Positions 46,698 through 57,005 of a DNA stretch of 63,085 bases are shown here, piece after piece (within the stretch, counting starts at the first letter, position 1; each line of letters starts with the position of its first letter). The translations under genes were made by a program, and so were the position numbers. The stretch is from Nemertoderma westbladi (taxonomy: Eukaryota; Xenacoelomorpha; Nemertodermatida; Nemertodermatidae). Where the stretch lies: NCBI GenBank assembly GCA_032718475.1, contig JAUCBJ010000127.1, positions 1-63,085 of the forward strand. Reading direction: 5' to 3'. The notes under the pieces are model-generated. The model saw only the letters and a program-made list of their open reading frames with translations, was not told where the DNA came from and ran no database searches.

Positions 46698-47315
46698 TAC
46701 ACCATGACCCGTAATATTATGTCACTTGCTGATGACACGGACCCACCCCCCAAATTTTTCTACAGATCTGGCTCTAGCACAATACAGGCGCTACTTTTTA
46801 TATGGAAAACATACAAACATACAGCGTTATTTTAACTTGGCTGTCTGGGGTTACTTAATGACTTGGTTATTGGGGTGTTTTGTAGGTACTGACTGGGATA
46901 TTGATTTGTTTTTTAGGTTAGGGTTTGTTACAGCGTTATTTTAACTTGGCTGTCTGGGGTTACTTAATGACTTGGTTATTGGGGTGTTTTGTAGGTACTG
47001 ACTGGGATATTGATTTGTTTTTTAGGTTAGGGTTTGTTGGTCAGGCACAAACAGTAATTAAAGCAGTAATTTAACCCTAACCCTAAGTCATGAGGCTTTA
47101 ATCCAAGAAATTTTGTGGAATTTTGGACTTTTTCATTTTGCTATTTTAAAAGTGTCTTTTGCGAAATCGAACCCTCCCTTCATGGGGCCAACGACGGTGA
47201 GTTGGACTAGTTGTGTTCCAAATTTCAAGCAATGTGATAAAGACTTGTAGAAAGATTTGGGGGGGGGGGGGTGCGTGTTATCAGCAAGTGACACTATATA
47301 ATGGGTCATGGTGTA
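46698..47315. mobile_element. MITE with TTA target duplication (Harbinger-like) and internal duplication
   Basis: Ends are inverted copies: TACACCATGACCCGTAATAT then GTCACTTGCTGAT on the left, the inverse on the right. They are flanked by TTA (46695-46697 and 47316-47318). A 3-bp TWA duplication is usual for PIF/Harbinger elements. The 618-bp interior has a G-run (about 47259-47271) and a 109-bp tandem duplication, and no transposase. Confidence 0.7.
46821..47038. repeat. 109-bp perfect or near-perfect tandem duplication
   Basis: Two adjacent copies (46821-46929, 46930-47038) beginning ACAGCGTTATTTTAACTTGG and containing GACTGGGATATTGATTTG. They appear identical by eye, so the duplication is recent. 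Internal to the MITE at 46698. Confidence 0.92.
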
Positions 47316-47318
47316 TTA

Positions 47319-47770
47319 TTGTATTCAGTAGCTCTTCGTACATTAACAAACTGTTCTAGAATTTGGGGTATTTATATATAATCGGAAATTATATAAATTA
47401 AGCCGGGATTTGGAATAGCAAGTAAAATAACAATTAAATTGGTAACTGCTACGACTATATGATGAAAGTTTGACTTTAAAATAAATAGAAATTAAAATAA
47501 AATTATTAAAAACCCACCCAGAATCATAGCTGTTTGCTGTTGTGGGGAGTGGGGGCAATGTCGTGTGATGCGTGGTGGCTGAGGGAGGACCCAAGCAAAT
47601 ACAGTCAATGGTAGCGCTTTGAAAATAATTAATGTTTTATAAAAACTGCAGTGGTGGAAACTATGGATGGCGAATCGAGTTACTATGTGGTAGGTGTTTG
47701 ATAGCGTCCATTAATTGTTCCGAAATGCAGGTGCTGTCCAGAAGTCGGGTGGTAACTGCGCAACTTTAAG
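47319..47770. other. Intergenic, no gene seen
   Basis: AT-rich, nothing recognised. Confidence 0.4.
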
Positions 47771-48165
47771 GGGGGGGGGGGGGGGTATACACCCCTCAGG
47801 TAAAATTTTCAAATTATTGTTTCTTTATTTCATCTAGAGCAGAATTTAATGAGGATTACAAATCTGAAAACCGCTTAGTGAGATCTATTTCAGTTCTCGA
47901 GTTATCACTGTTTTTCCATATGACCGTCTGTCCGTCAAATTGTAAGAAAGACAGAAGACCGACAGACAGACAGATAGACTAGATTCCGGCAAAAATTAAA
48001 ACTGACATCGGAAATGAAATCAACGAGATTATCGCCACTTTCAATCTTAATTACACTAAATTTCAGGCGGTTGCTAGGGAAAGGTAACCTTGTTGCTATG
48101 GAAACGTGTATCAGCGCCAATGTCACTATTACCATCTTCTCTATCTGATGGATCATTTCGTCGGA
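47771..48165 (-). repeat. Dispersed repeat ending in a C-run and TTAA (GACAGACAGAC family)
   Basis: On the minus strand: TTTCCGATGTCAGTTTTAAT, then a run of CTGTCTGTC and TTACAATTTGACGGACAGAC, ACTCGAGAACTGAAATAG, then TGAGGGGTGTATACCC and a C-run at 47771-47785 followed by TTAA. The same order of phrases is found at 56760-57005 and 58465-58737 on the plus strand, so these are three copies of one family. Confidence 0.75.
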
Positions 48166-49620
48166 GCCCCAAAAACATCGAAAATGTACTGCATTCATAG
48201 ACCTACGAAAAGTTTTTGACTCTGTAGATAGATCTGCTATGTGGGTTAAACTTACTGGGCTGGGATTCAGCGGAAAAATTGTTGATGTCATAAAAAGCAT
48301 ATACAGTACAATACAGTCCTGTGTCCGAGAAAATGGAGTCTGCTCGGCGGATTTCTGGTGTTTGATAGGTGTTAAACAGGGGGAGTGGTTATCGCCGCTG
48401 CTATTTAACTTATTTCTGAATGACTTGGAAGATGAGTTGGGGAGGGGGGGGGGGGGGGGGGGGGTGGTACAGGGCAGGGCATTTCATTAGATACATTTAG
48501 ATTGTTTTTACTTTTATACGAGGATGACATAGTTATAGTAGCAGAAACAGTAGAAGATCTCCAAAGATCATATTTTATAACACTGTAAATACTGGGCATT
48601 ATCAGTAAAAATGTACAAGTCGAATATAGTTATTTGCCGCACAGGGGGGTATTGTCGCGGCCATAGAAATGGGTTTATGGTGGGGCGATGATTAATGTAG
48701 TCAGCAGTTATACATATTTTGGTATATTACGTATTTACCAGCGGGTGTAAATTTAATGCCGCACAAAAGGGTGAGAATAAGCCGAACGTGTTAACTTAAA
48801 GTTTATCAAGATATTTTTGTACGTAAAGCCTTCGACACCAAATTTTATAGTGTGCGGGGAGTCGGGTATATTACTGTACGTAGTATGTACCTTTAAGTTT
48901 GAAAGGAAGATCCGCATTGTGAAAATGTGGCTGCGGCTACTTAGGAGCCTAATAGTAACCGGTTAATTAGGTAGGCGTATAATATACAGTTAGCTGACTT
49001 AGAGGAAGGAAACGGTGGTGATAACTGGGCGACGAATGTTAGGAACTTATTGAATTATTTGGGATTCAACTGGGTATAGAACATGGCCTACTACACAGTG
49101 TAGTAGGCCATGGTATAGAACGACCAGGAGTTAGTCAATGAGAGGGGAATTTTTAATGGCAGTGCGAGAACGGATGTCCGCACAGTTTGTGCAGTTGTAG
49201 TGGTCTGAAATCTCGGGGTCACCGAAGGGAAGGTACTATGTGAAGGAATCATTGGGCGTGGAAAGCTATCTGCGTGTCCTGAGTGGGCACCCGTCATTTA
49301 AGGAGGGTTGTGGCGAAGTTCAATTGTTCGGCGCATAGACTAATGATAGCAGTACGGAAGGTGGTACAGTATAATGTTGTTGAGACACGTGAATTTACAT
49401 TTTGCTAGGGTGGATACGTGGAGGACGAATTTCATTTTTTAATTGTGTGTAGAAGATATCGGGACATTCGGACCAAATATTTCAGTAGCAGTACCAACAA
49501 TTGAAAAGTATGAGGAAATTTTGTCGGCCAACAGTAAGGAAAAATTAATTAAACTAGGAAGATTTTTGTGGGAGGCTTTCGGGCGGAGAGAGAACATAAT
49601 ATCCCTAGGATAGCATCCAT
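48166..49620 (+). mobile_element. Degraded LINE (RT and C-terminal region)
   Basis: Plus-strand pieces in order: FIDLRKVFDSVDR (about 48195-48235), MWVKLTGLGFSGKIVDVIKS and GVKQGEWLSPLLFNLFLNDL (48240-48440), a G-run at about 48446-48466 splitting the frame, LYEDDIVIVAETVEDLQ (about 48515; the first position of the YXDD box is shifted to YEDD), and near 49420-49610 VEDEFHFLIVCRRYR and KLIKLGRFLWEAFGRREN followed by a stop. Many stops lie between. It is an inactive element. Confidence 0.75.
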
Positions 49621-49883
49621 TCCTTATTTCTTCTTATTATTATAATTTTTTTAATCTCTATTTTTCTAGTTGGTTTTTATGGGATGGGGGCGGGGGTGGG
49701 GGTGGTAGTACACGTACCATTATGTCAATAGTTTCAATTTGTAGTGGTGCGTACAGTGCAACCTCAAGTTTATTTGGTGTAGGCCTATATTACAGTGCAG
49801 TTATTTCAAATATTCCATTAATTTGGCAGAATTTGTGGTATATTACACACTAAATTAAATCTATTACTAAACCACACTACTTC

Positions 49884-50250
49884 CTACCCCAAAATGCTCC
49901 GGCCCTGTTTGCCCAGGAGCCTCACCACTAATCCTACACTCAATGGATCTACGTCCGTGGATAATCTCGTGTTAATCACCTTGGGACCTAATGCGCTAAT
50001 TGTTATGCTTTCAGCTATTTTGCGTTCACTAATGTTCCCCATTATCAATATATGTTTGGCTTTATCAAAAGAAGGTACGTGTCCTGTCGCGCAATGGTGT
50101 GCTGTCAATTCGGTCGCCTTAGCGCGTTGATGTCTAATGTCAGCATCATGTTCTATACAATACGAACATCACACGAATACATAGACTGACCTATGTAAGT
50201 TTTCCTGCGCTGGGGGATGTTTCGCTCGCAGAACATCCCGGACCACCTTG
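49884..50250 (-). mobile_element. Penelope-like element remnant (GIY-YIG-region C-terminus)
   Basis: Minus-strand translation gives EHDADIRHQRAKATELTAHH and CATGHVPSFDKAKHILIMGN then ERKIAESITIS. This resembles the distal part of the GIY-YIG endonuclease domain at the C-terminus of Penelope-like retroelements (EH..DIR...ALAEH...GH...F..AK). The upstream part is frameshifted and the RT is absent. Confidence 0.6.
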
Positions 50251-50271
50251 GTTTTCCCATCTTTTCACCCT

Positions 50272-51030
50272 ATTCTACTACTACTACTAGGTCGAACGAA
50301 CTCGGACAGTGGAAATGAGATCCTTCCAGGCTTCCTGATTCTACTACTACTACTACTAGGTCGAGCGAACTCGGACAGTGGAAATGAGATCCTTCCAGGC
50401 TTCCCGATTCTACTACTACTACTAGGCCGAGCGAGCTCGGACAGTGGAAATGAGATCCTTCCAGGCTTCCCGATTCTACTACTACTACTACAGTAGGTCG
50501 AGCGAACTCGGACAGTGTAAATGAGATCCTTCCAGGCTTCCCGATTCTCCAACTACTACTAGGTCGAGAAAACTCGGACAGTGGAAATGAGATCCTTCCA
50601 GGCTTCCCGATTCTACTACTACTACTACTGTACTACTAGGTCGAGCGAACTCGGAAAGTGGAAATGAGATCCTTCCAGGCTTCCCGAATCTACTACTACT
50701 ACTACAGTAGGTCGAGCAAACTCTGGCAGTGGAAATGATATCCTTCCAGGCTTCCCGATTCTACTACTACTAGGTCGAGCGAACTCGGACAGTGGAAATG
50801 AGATCCTTCCAGGCTTCCCGATTCTACTATTACTAATAGGTCAAGCGAACTGGGACAGTGGAAATGAGATCCTTCCAGGCTTCCCGATTCTACTACTACT
50901 ACTAGGTCGAGCGAACTGGGACAGTGGAAATGAGATCCTTCCAGGCTTCCCGATTCTACTACTACTACTGGGTCGAGCGAACTCGGACAGTGGAAATGAG
51001 ATCCTTCAAGGCTTCCCGATTCTCCATAGT
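50272..51030 (-). repeat. ~64-77-bp tandem array (11 units) derived from a LINE 3' end
   Basis: Each unit has a variable (CTA)n run, then GGTCGAGCGAACTCGGACAG, TGGAAATGAGATCCTTCCAG and GCTTCCCGATT. The last unit runs directly into the LINE C-terminal coding sequence at 51006, and a single non-repeated copy of the unit core sits at the end of a related LINE scrap at about 56195-56245. The array is thus a multiplied LINE 3' terminus. Unit length varies with the CTA run. Confidence 0.92.
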
Positions 51031-51600
51031 TGTCGCAATTTGTTTCTCTCAAGTTCACTATCCCTTTCAAGCTGGTCTATACATGTTATAACCTGTCGTC
51101 CACGGGTAGGCCTATGGCTTTCATGTGTTGGTTGCCAGAAAAGTAAATCTGGTATGACCTCGTCTTTACTTCTCCAGCAGTGCCCAGTGAATCTTAATCT
51201 GCGTTCACAGAGGGTGGTTGATACAGGTGGTATTGTACCATAAAGCTCGGCGTTTGTCATGTGTTGTCTCCAGCTGAGTTTAGGGCTGCCCTTAGTAGTC
51301 TTGTTTAGCAAACATTATTGAAACAAAATCTACAGGAACCCCCAAAGTACATTACATGAACTGACCTTGTATTAATTCCATTGTAAATTTTTCAAACATA
51401 TAGAATGGGTAGTTGGGGAGACATAGAATCTCCAGTTGAGTTTAGGGCTGCCCTTAGTAGTCTTGCTTAGCAAACATTATTGAAACAAAATCTATAGGAA
51501 CACACAAAGTACATTACATGAACTGACCTTGTATTAATTCCATTGTAAATTTTTCAAATATATAGAATGGGCAGTTGGGGAGACATAGAATAAGTCCTAC
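51006..51600 (-). mobile_element. LINE C-terminal fragment with internal ~155-bp duplication
   Basis: The minus-strand frame 51311-51006 encodes KTTKGSPKLSWRQHMTNAEL, RRLRFTGHCWRSKDEVIPDL and LERDSELERNKLRQLWRIGK, the C-terminal region of a LINE related to the one at 28.2 kb (LRFAGHCFRRED). Upstream, the segment containing AGTTTAGGGCTGCCCTTAGT and CATATAGAATGGGTAGTTGG is present twice in tandem (about 51275-51430 and 51431-51590). A third copy lies at 55490-55680. Confidence 0.8.
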
Positions 51601-51637
51601 CCACTGATCTACCTATGAGCTCAAAACTCAAATGAGC

Positions 51638-51740
51638 TCAAAACATAACACAAATAATAAACAAAACATAACACAAATAATAAACAAAACATAACGCAAA
51701 TAATAAACAAAACATAACACAAATAATAAACAAAACATAA
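51638..51740. repeat. 23-bp tandem repeat, ~4 units
   Basis: Units of AACATAACACAAATAATAAA plus CAA, four in a row with one A-to-G change. Confidence 0.93.
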
Positions 51741-51751
51741 CCCAATTAGTG

Positions 51752-54145
51752 ACTGTAGAATTATGATATCAGTTCAACATCCAGTGGTTGTGACTGTAGA
51801 ATCAGCTACGATTTCAGTTCAACATCCAGTGGTAGTGAATGTAGAACCAGCTATGATTTCAGTTCAACATCCAGTGGTGTGAATGTAGAACCAGCTATGA
51901 TTTCAGTTTAACATCCAGTGGTAGTGACTGTAGAACCAGCTATGATTTCAGTTCAACATCCAGTGGTAGTGACTGTAGAACAAGCTATGATTTCAGTTCA
52001 ACATCTAGTGGTAGTGAATGTAGAACCAGCTACGATTTCAGTTCAACATCCAGTGTTAGTGACTGTAGAATCAGCTACGATTTCAGTTCAACATACAGTG
52101 GTAGTGAATGACTAACCAGCTACGATTTCGGTTCAACATCCAGTGGTAGTGAATGACGAACCAGCTACGATTTCGGTTCAACATCCAGTGGTAGTGACTG
52201 TAGAACAAGCTATGATTTCAGTTCAACATCTAGTGGTAGTGAATGTAGAACCAGCTACGATTTCAGTTCAACATCCAGTGTTAGTGACTGTAGAATCAGC
52301 TACGATTTCAGTTCAACATACAGTGGTAGTGAATGACGAACCAGCTACGATTTCAGTTCAACATCCAGTGGTAGTGACTGTAGAACCAGCTACGATTTCA
52401 GTTCAACATCCAGTGGTAGTGAATGTAGAACTAGCTACGATTTCAGTTCAACATCCAGTGGTTGTGACTGTAGAATCAGCTACGATTTCAGTTCAACATC
52501 CAGTGGTAGTGAATGTAGAACCAGCTACGATTTCAGTTCAACATCCAGTGTTAGTGACTGTAGAATCAGCTACGATTTCAGTTCAACATACAGTGGTAGT
52601 GAATGTAGAACAAGCTACGATTTCAGTTCAACATCCAGTGGTTGTGACTGTAGAATCAGCTACGATTTCAGTTAAACATCCAGTGGTAGTGAATGTAGAA
52701 CCAGCTACGATTTCAGTTCAACATCCAGTGTTAGTGACTGTAGAATCAGCTACGATTTTAGTTCAACATACAGTGGTAGTGAATGACGAACCAGCTACGA
52801 TTTAGGTTCAACATCCAGTGGTAGTGAATGACGAACCAGCTACGATTTCGGTTCAACATCCAGTGTTAGTGACTGTAGAACCAGCTATGATTTCAGTTCA
52901 ACATCCAGTGGTAGTGACTGTAGAACCAGCTACGATTTCAGTTCAACATCCAGTGGTAGTGAATGTAGAACTAGCTACGATTTCAGTTCAACATCCAGTG
53001 GTTGTGACTGTAGAATCAGCTATGATTTCAGTTCAACATCCAGTGGTAGTGACTGTAGAACCAGCTATGATTTCAGTTCAACATCCAGTGGTTGTGACTG
53101 TAGAACCAGCTATGATTTCAGTTCAACATCCAGTGGTAGTGAATGTAGAACCAGCTACAATTTCAGTTCAACATCCAGTGGTAGTGACTGTAGAACCAGC
53201 TATGATTTCAGTTCAACATCCAGTGGTTGTGACTGTAGAACCAGCTATGATTTCAGTTCAACATCCAGTGGTAGTGAATGTAGAACCAGCTACAATTTCA
53301 GTTCAACATCCAGTGGAAGTGACTGTAGAACCAGCTATGATTTCAGTTCAACATCCAGTGATAGTGACTGTAGAACAAGCTATGATTTCAGTTCAACATC
53401 CAGTGGTAGTGACTGTAGAACCAGCTACGATTTCAGTTCAACATCCAGTGGTAGTGACTGTAGAACCAGCTATGATTTCAGTTCAACATCCGGAGGTAGT
53501 GACTGTAGAACAAGCTACGATTTCAGTTCAACATCCAGTGGTAGTGACTGTAGAACAAGCTAGGATTTCAGTTCAACATCCAGTGGTAGTGAATGTAGAA
53601 CCAGCTACGATTTCAGTTGAACATCCAGTGGTTGTGACTGTAGAATCAGCTTCGATTTCAGTTCAACATCCAGTGGTTGTGACTGTAGAATCAGCTACGA
53701 TTTCAGTTGAACATCCAGTGGTAGTGAATGTAGAACCAGCTACGATTTCAGTTCAACATCCAGTGGTAGTGAATGTAGAACCAGCTACGATTTCAGTTCA
53801 ACATCCAGTGGTAGTGAATGTAGAACTAGCTACGATTTCAGTTCAACATCCAGTGGTAGTGAATGTAGAACCAGCTACGATTTCAGTTCAACATCCAGTG
53901 GTTGTGACTGTAGAATCAGCTTCGATTTCAGTTCAACATCCAGTGGTTGTGACTGTAGAATCAGCTACGATTTCAGTTGAACATCCAGTGGTAGTGAATG
54001 TAGAACCAGCTACGATTTCAGTTCAACATCCAGTGGTAGTGAATGTAGAACCAGCTACGATTTCAGTTCAACATCCAGTGGTAGTGAATGTAGAACTAGC
54101 TACGATTTCAGTTCAACATCCAGTGGTAGTGACTGTAGAACCAGC
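51752..54145 (-). repeat. 45-bp minisatellite (~53 units) abutting and overlapping the GPCR 3' end
   Basis: Units of 45 bp, in + orientation CAGTGGTAGTGACTGTAGAA, CCAGCTACGATTTCAGTTCA, ACATC, with recurring point variants (TAGTGAATG, TCAGC, CAAGC, GGTTGTGAC). On the minus strand every unit spells the last GPCR codons and stop (VAGSTVTTTGC then TGA). The unit nearest the gene is the GPCR terminus itself. The 45-bp period gives long open frames on the plus strand (220 and 518 residues at 52143-52805 and 52818-54374), which I regard as artefacts. Confidence 0.96.
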
Positions 54146-55333
54146 TACTTCAGTCTTTCTACTTGGGATTGGAGATTTACCTCGGATTTTCGTCGAATCC
54201 TTTAGCCTCCATCGATACTTAAACAGATTTGTTGTTCCATTTCGAAACTCCTCCAAAAAGCAAAAATATATAACTGGATTTATACCACTTGATAAATACA
54301 TAAAAAACCTTGCCGAGACAAAATACCACTTAGCGTGGCTGAAACTCCGCCGTAGGTCCCTTTTGTCATTATAGGGGTAATTCTCCCAAAGGAAATTTGT
54401 GATGTGCGTAGGGAGCCAGCAAACAACGAAACTTAAAAGAACCACCACCATCATCACAATTAATATTTTTCGTTTTTCAAGCTGAGATGCGGCACTTGCT
54501 TGCTCGCTTGCTTGTTTCTTTATATTCTTCATTGATTTATAAATGGTGTGGCATATTTTGACATATAAAATAGTCATAAGAATAGTTGGGATCATAAAGC
54601 CACATATACTTTCAAATACAAGTAGTTGTCTCCTTTCATTTTCAGACAGCATGCAATAATTCCAGCGTTTCTTAATTCGCTTGTAATACTCTTTGGCACC
54701 TTTTGGGTCATCAGTGTTTACGTAGTAAGTAAATGACATACCTATGTCGTAGTAGTCAATGTTGATGCGATTTTCATCGTTAAATGATTGCACGAAGGCA
54801 ATTACTCTTATCAAATTAATCAGCAATGAAAACAACCAAACTGTAATGGCTGCAGCTTTCAAGCGGGACCGTAATATAATCCGTTTCGCTAAAAATGGTT
54901 TTACAATCATAATATATCGCTCTACACAAATACAAACCATAAACAGGATTGAAGCAGTGCAACTCATTCGCTGCGTATACTGAAACAAGATACACATGAA
55001 TTTCCCCATATGCCACTCCAAAAATTGATCATGATATGTGATCATTTGGGGAATAACAGTCACTATTCCAACTAGCAGATCGGAAACACATAAATTGGCC
55101 ATAAAAAAGTTGATGGTGTTCTGCATTTTCTTATTAGTTGCTAATACTAACAACATCAATGTGTTGCCGGCAAGTATCAACGCAAGAACCAGTGAGTAAG
55201 ATACATCTATAAACATCATTTGGTTCTCCATCACATGAGGAGGTTCTTCGAAGAAACTTTGATTATCAGAGAATATTTCATCCTCTGATAGTTCATTATA
55301 GTCAACGATAATTCCGTTCTCCGATTCCATCAT
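54113..55333 (-). CDS. Rhodopsin-family (class A) neuropeptide-type GPCR, single exon
   Basis: 406 residues, seven membrane segments. It starts with an acidic extracellular N-terminus with sequon Asn24-Gln-Ser. TM1 is SYSLVALILAGNTLMLLVLA-like (GN conserved) and TM2 ANLCVSDLLVG (LxxxD). TM3 has Cys in GKFMCILFQY pairing with WNYC in loop 2, and ends CVERYIMIVKP (E-R-Y in place of DRY). TM6 is VVCWLPTH (CWxP) and TM7 SGINPVIYFCF (NPxxY). Loop 2 is long (about 50 residues) and basic, fitting a peptide ligand. I cannot assign the ligand; the TM3 region looks like orexin/trissin/TRH-type receptors. It acts at the plasma membrane through G proteins. ATG pair at 55333/55330. The C-tail ends in SRKTEVAGSTVTTTGC, whose codons are the unit of the adjacent minisatellite. 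Confidence 0.9.
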   Translation of the reverse strand: MMESENGIIVDYNELSEDEIFSDNQSFFEEPPHVMENQMMFIDVSYSLVLALILAGNTLMLLVLATNKKMQNTINFFMANLCVSDLLVGIVTVIPQMITYHDQFLEWHMGKFMCILFQYTQRMSCTASILFMVCICVERYIMIVKPFLAKRIILRSRLKAAAITVWLFSLLINLIRVIAFVQSFNDENRINIDYYDIGMSFTYYVNTDDPKGAKEYYKRIKKRWNYCMLSENERRQLLVFESICGFMIPTILMTILYVKICHTIYKSMKNIKKQASEQASAASQLEKRKILIVMMVVVLLSFVVCWLPTHITNFLWENYPYNDKRDLRRSFSHAKWYFVSARFFMYLSSGINPVIYFCFLEEFRNGTTNLFKYRWRLKDSTKIRGKSPIPSRKTEVAGSTVTTTGC

Positions 55334-55459
55334 TGGGATTTGTAATTAGGAACTGACCCGTTCTATGTATGTTGCATTACTTTATTATAAGACCGTTAGG
55401 ACGTCTTACTGTAAAAGTAGGCTATTCACTATCTGTACTACTGTATTACTGTATTCTAC

Positions 55460-55690
55460 TACTGTAGCATAGAGCTCCTCGTTTGTCATGTGATGTCTCC
55501 AGTTGATGTTCAGGGCTGCCCTGATTAGTCGTGTGTAGCAAAAATTATTGAAACAAAATCTACAGGAACACACAAAGACATTACATGAACTGACCTTGTA
55601 TTAATTGGTTAATTCCATTGTAAATTTTTCAAACATATAGAATGGGTTGTTGGGGAGACATAGAATAAGTCCTACCCACTGATCTACCTA
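55460..55690 (-). mobile_element. LINE scrap matching 51.24-51.6 kb
   Basis: Shares AGCTCCTCGTTTGTCATGTG, the TGATGTCTCCAGTTGATG join and CATATAGAATGGGTTGTTGG with the fragment on the other side of the GPCR. It lies just upstream of the receptor start. Confidence 0.75.
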
Positions 55691-55699
55691 CTGTATGAG

Positions 55700-56185
55700 C
55701 AAGATATATAGTATAACTATATAAAGCAACTACAAACTACAGTATGACTTAAAAAAGACTTATGATTTCAACAATCTTATCGAATGATACGAACACATTG
55801 CTATTCATACACTAAAATACGTACCGGTATATCAAACATCTTCACCTTTGCCCTTATTATCTTCTCAAATCATTGCCCTACAACTATAATTAAACAAGTC
55901 TAGACGTCTAGACATAATTATTGAATTTTCTATGTAAATCATGGAATAGAATGATCTTACATACAAATATAACTATGTACTAATGCATATAACTAATCAA
56001 AATAATCATGATGAGATGATTTCTTTGAAAAAGGTTGTCAGAGAGGTCCTTGTGTTATTTATCTATGATAGTGTGTTATCAGGTAATTAATCAAATTTAA
56101 ATCATTTAAAGTGTTCTGAGAGCAGAAAAGTGCCTGCTTCAGCTGTATTAAAAAGTGGATTATTAAGGCCTACTTAACACTACTA
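55700..56185. other. Intergenic, no gene seen
   Basis: AT-rich, nothing recognised. Confidence 0.4.
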
Positions 56186-56189
56186 AACT

Positions 56190-56430
56190 GTATGTCGACC
56201 GAACTCGGACCGAGGAAATGAGATCCTTCCAGGCTTCCCGATTACCAATGGTTGTCGCAATTTCGTTTCTCCCAAGTTCAGTATCCTTTTCAAGTTGGTC
56301 TATATATTATATATGTTATGCCGTTCGTTCACAACTATGATTTCCTTGTGTTGGTTGCCAGAAAAATAGACGTGGTATGACCTCATGTTTACTTCTCCAG
56401 AAGTCCCGACTGAGCTTTACTTTAATTTGT
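56190..56430 (-). mobile_element. LINE 3' scrap with a single, unamplified copy of the 50-51 kb unit
   Basis: GAACTCGGACCGAGGAAATG, ATCCTTCCAGGCTTCCCGAT and GGTTGTCGCAATTTCGTTTC match the end of the array and LINE C-terminus at 50.96-51.06 kb. Here the core is present once, showing the pre-amplification state. Confidence 0.78.
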
Positions 56431-56549
56431 AAGCTTTTTTACTATTTGTCAGGTATGTCTTAATTGTTGCTGTATGTCAGCATAGTTGCTTGAATATTAT
56501 CATCTCTTTACCTTTCCTGGCTGGTGTTGTAGGCCACATTAAGTTTTTT

Positions 56550-56700
56550 TTTGTTGGGTGTAAACGTTGTACCGACAATGTGCCGGCATAACGTTGTGCC
56601 GACAGTTTGCCGATAATGTAGTGACACTGTGCCGACAGAGTCGGCGTTACGAGGTTGTGATTCCCGCGCAAAATTTTGCCCATATGGGGTCTGGTTGACA
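56550..56700. repeat. GTGCCGACA-type short repeats
   Basis: Repeated words GTTGTACCGACAATGTGCCG, GTTGTGCCGACAGTTTGCCG and ACACTGTGCCGACAGAGTCG form about four imperfect units. Origin unknown. Confidence 0.6.
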
Positions 56701-57005
56701 GTGTCTGACAGGAAGGAAGCACACCCCCGAGCTAAAATTCTATTTACGGGTGTTTTCGGGGTCCTCATTTCATTTCCGATGTCACTTTTTTGTGGAATCT
56801 AATATGTCCGTCAGTCGGTTGTCTGTTTGTCTGTCTTACATTTTGACAGACAGATTACCAGACAGATATTCGACGATAACTCGAGCACTTAAAGAGATCC
56901 CTATAAGCCGTTCTTGTCAGATTTGAAATCCCCATTAAATTGTGCTCTGGATGCAATAAAAAAATTGATGAAATTTTTTCAGAAGGGGGTCCCCCCCACC
57001 CCTTA
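56700..57005 (+). repeat. Dispersed repeat, GACAGACAGAC family, copy
   Basis: Carries GGGTGTTTTCGGGGTCCTCA, ATTTCATTTCCGATGTCA, CTGTCTTACATTTTGACAGA, ACTCGAGCACTTAAAGAGAT, and ends GGGGGTCCCCCCCACCCCTT. Matches 47771-48165 (inverted) and 58465-58737. Confidence 0.75.

Noticed and set aside
47070-47085. CCCTAACCCTAA as telomere-like sequence (also near 21757)
   Set aside because: Only about two repeat units at each place; too short to indicate an interstitial telomere.
52143-54374. Long plus-strand ORFs (220 and 518 codons) as repetitive protein genes
   Set aside because: They follow from a 45-bp tandem repeat without stops in one frame; no start context, no unique domain, and the second runs into antisense of a real gene.
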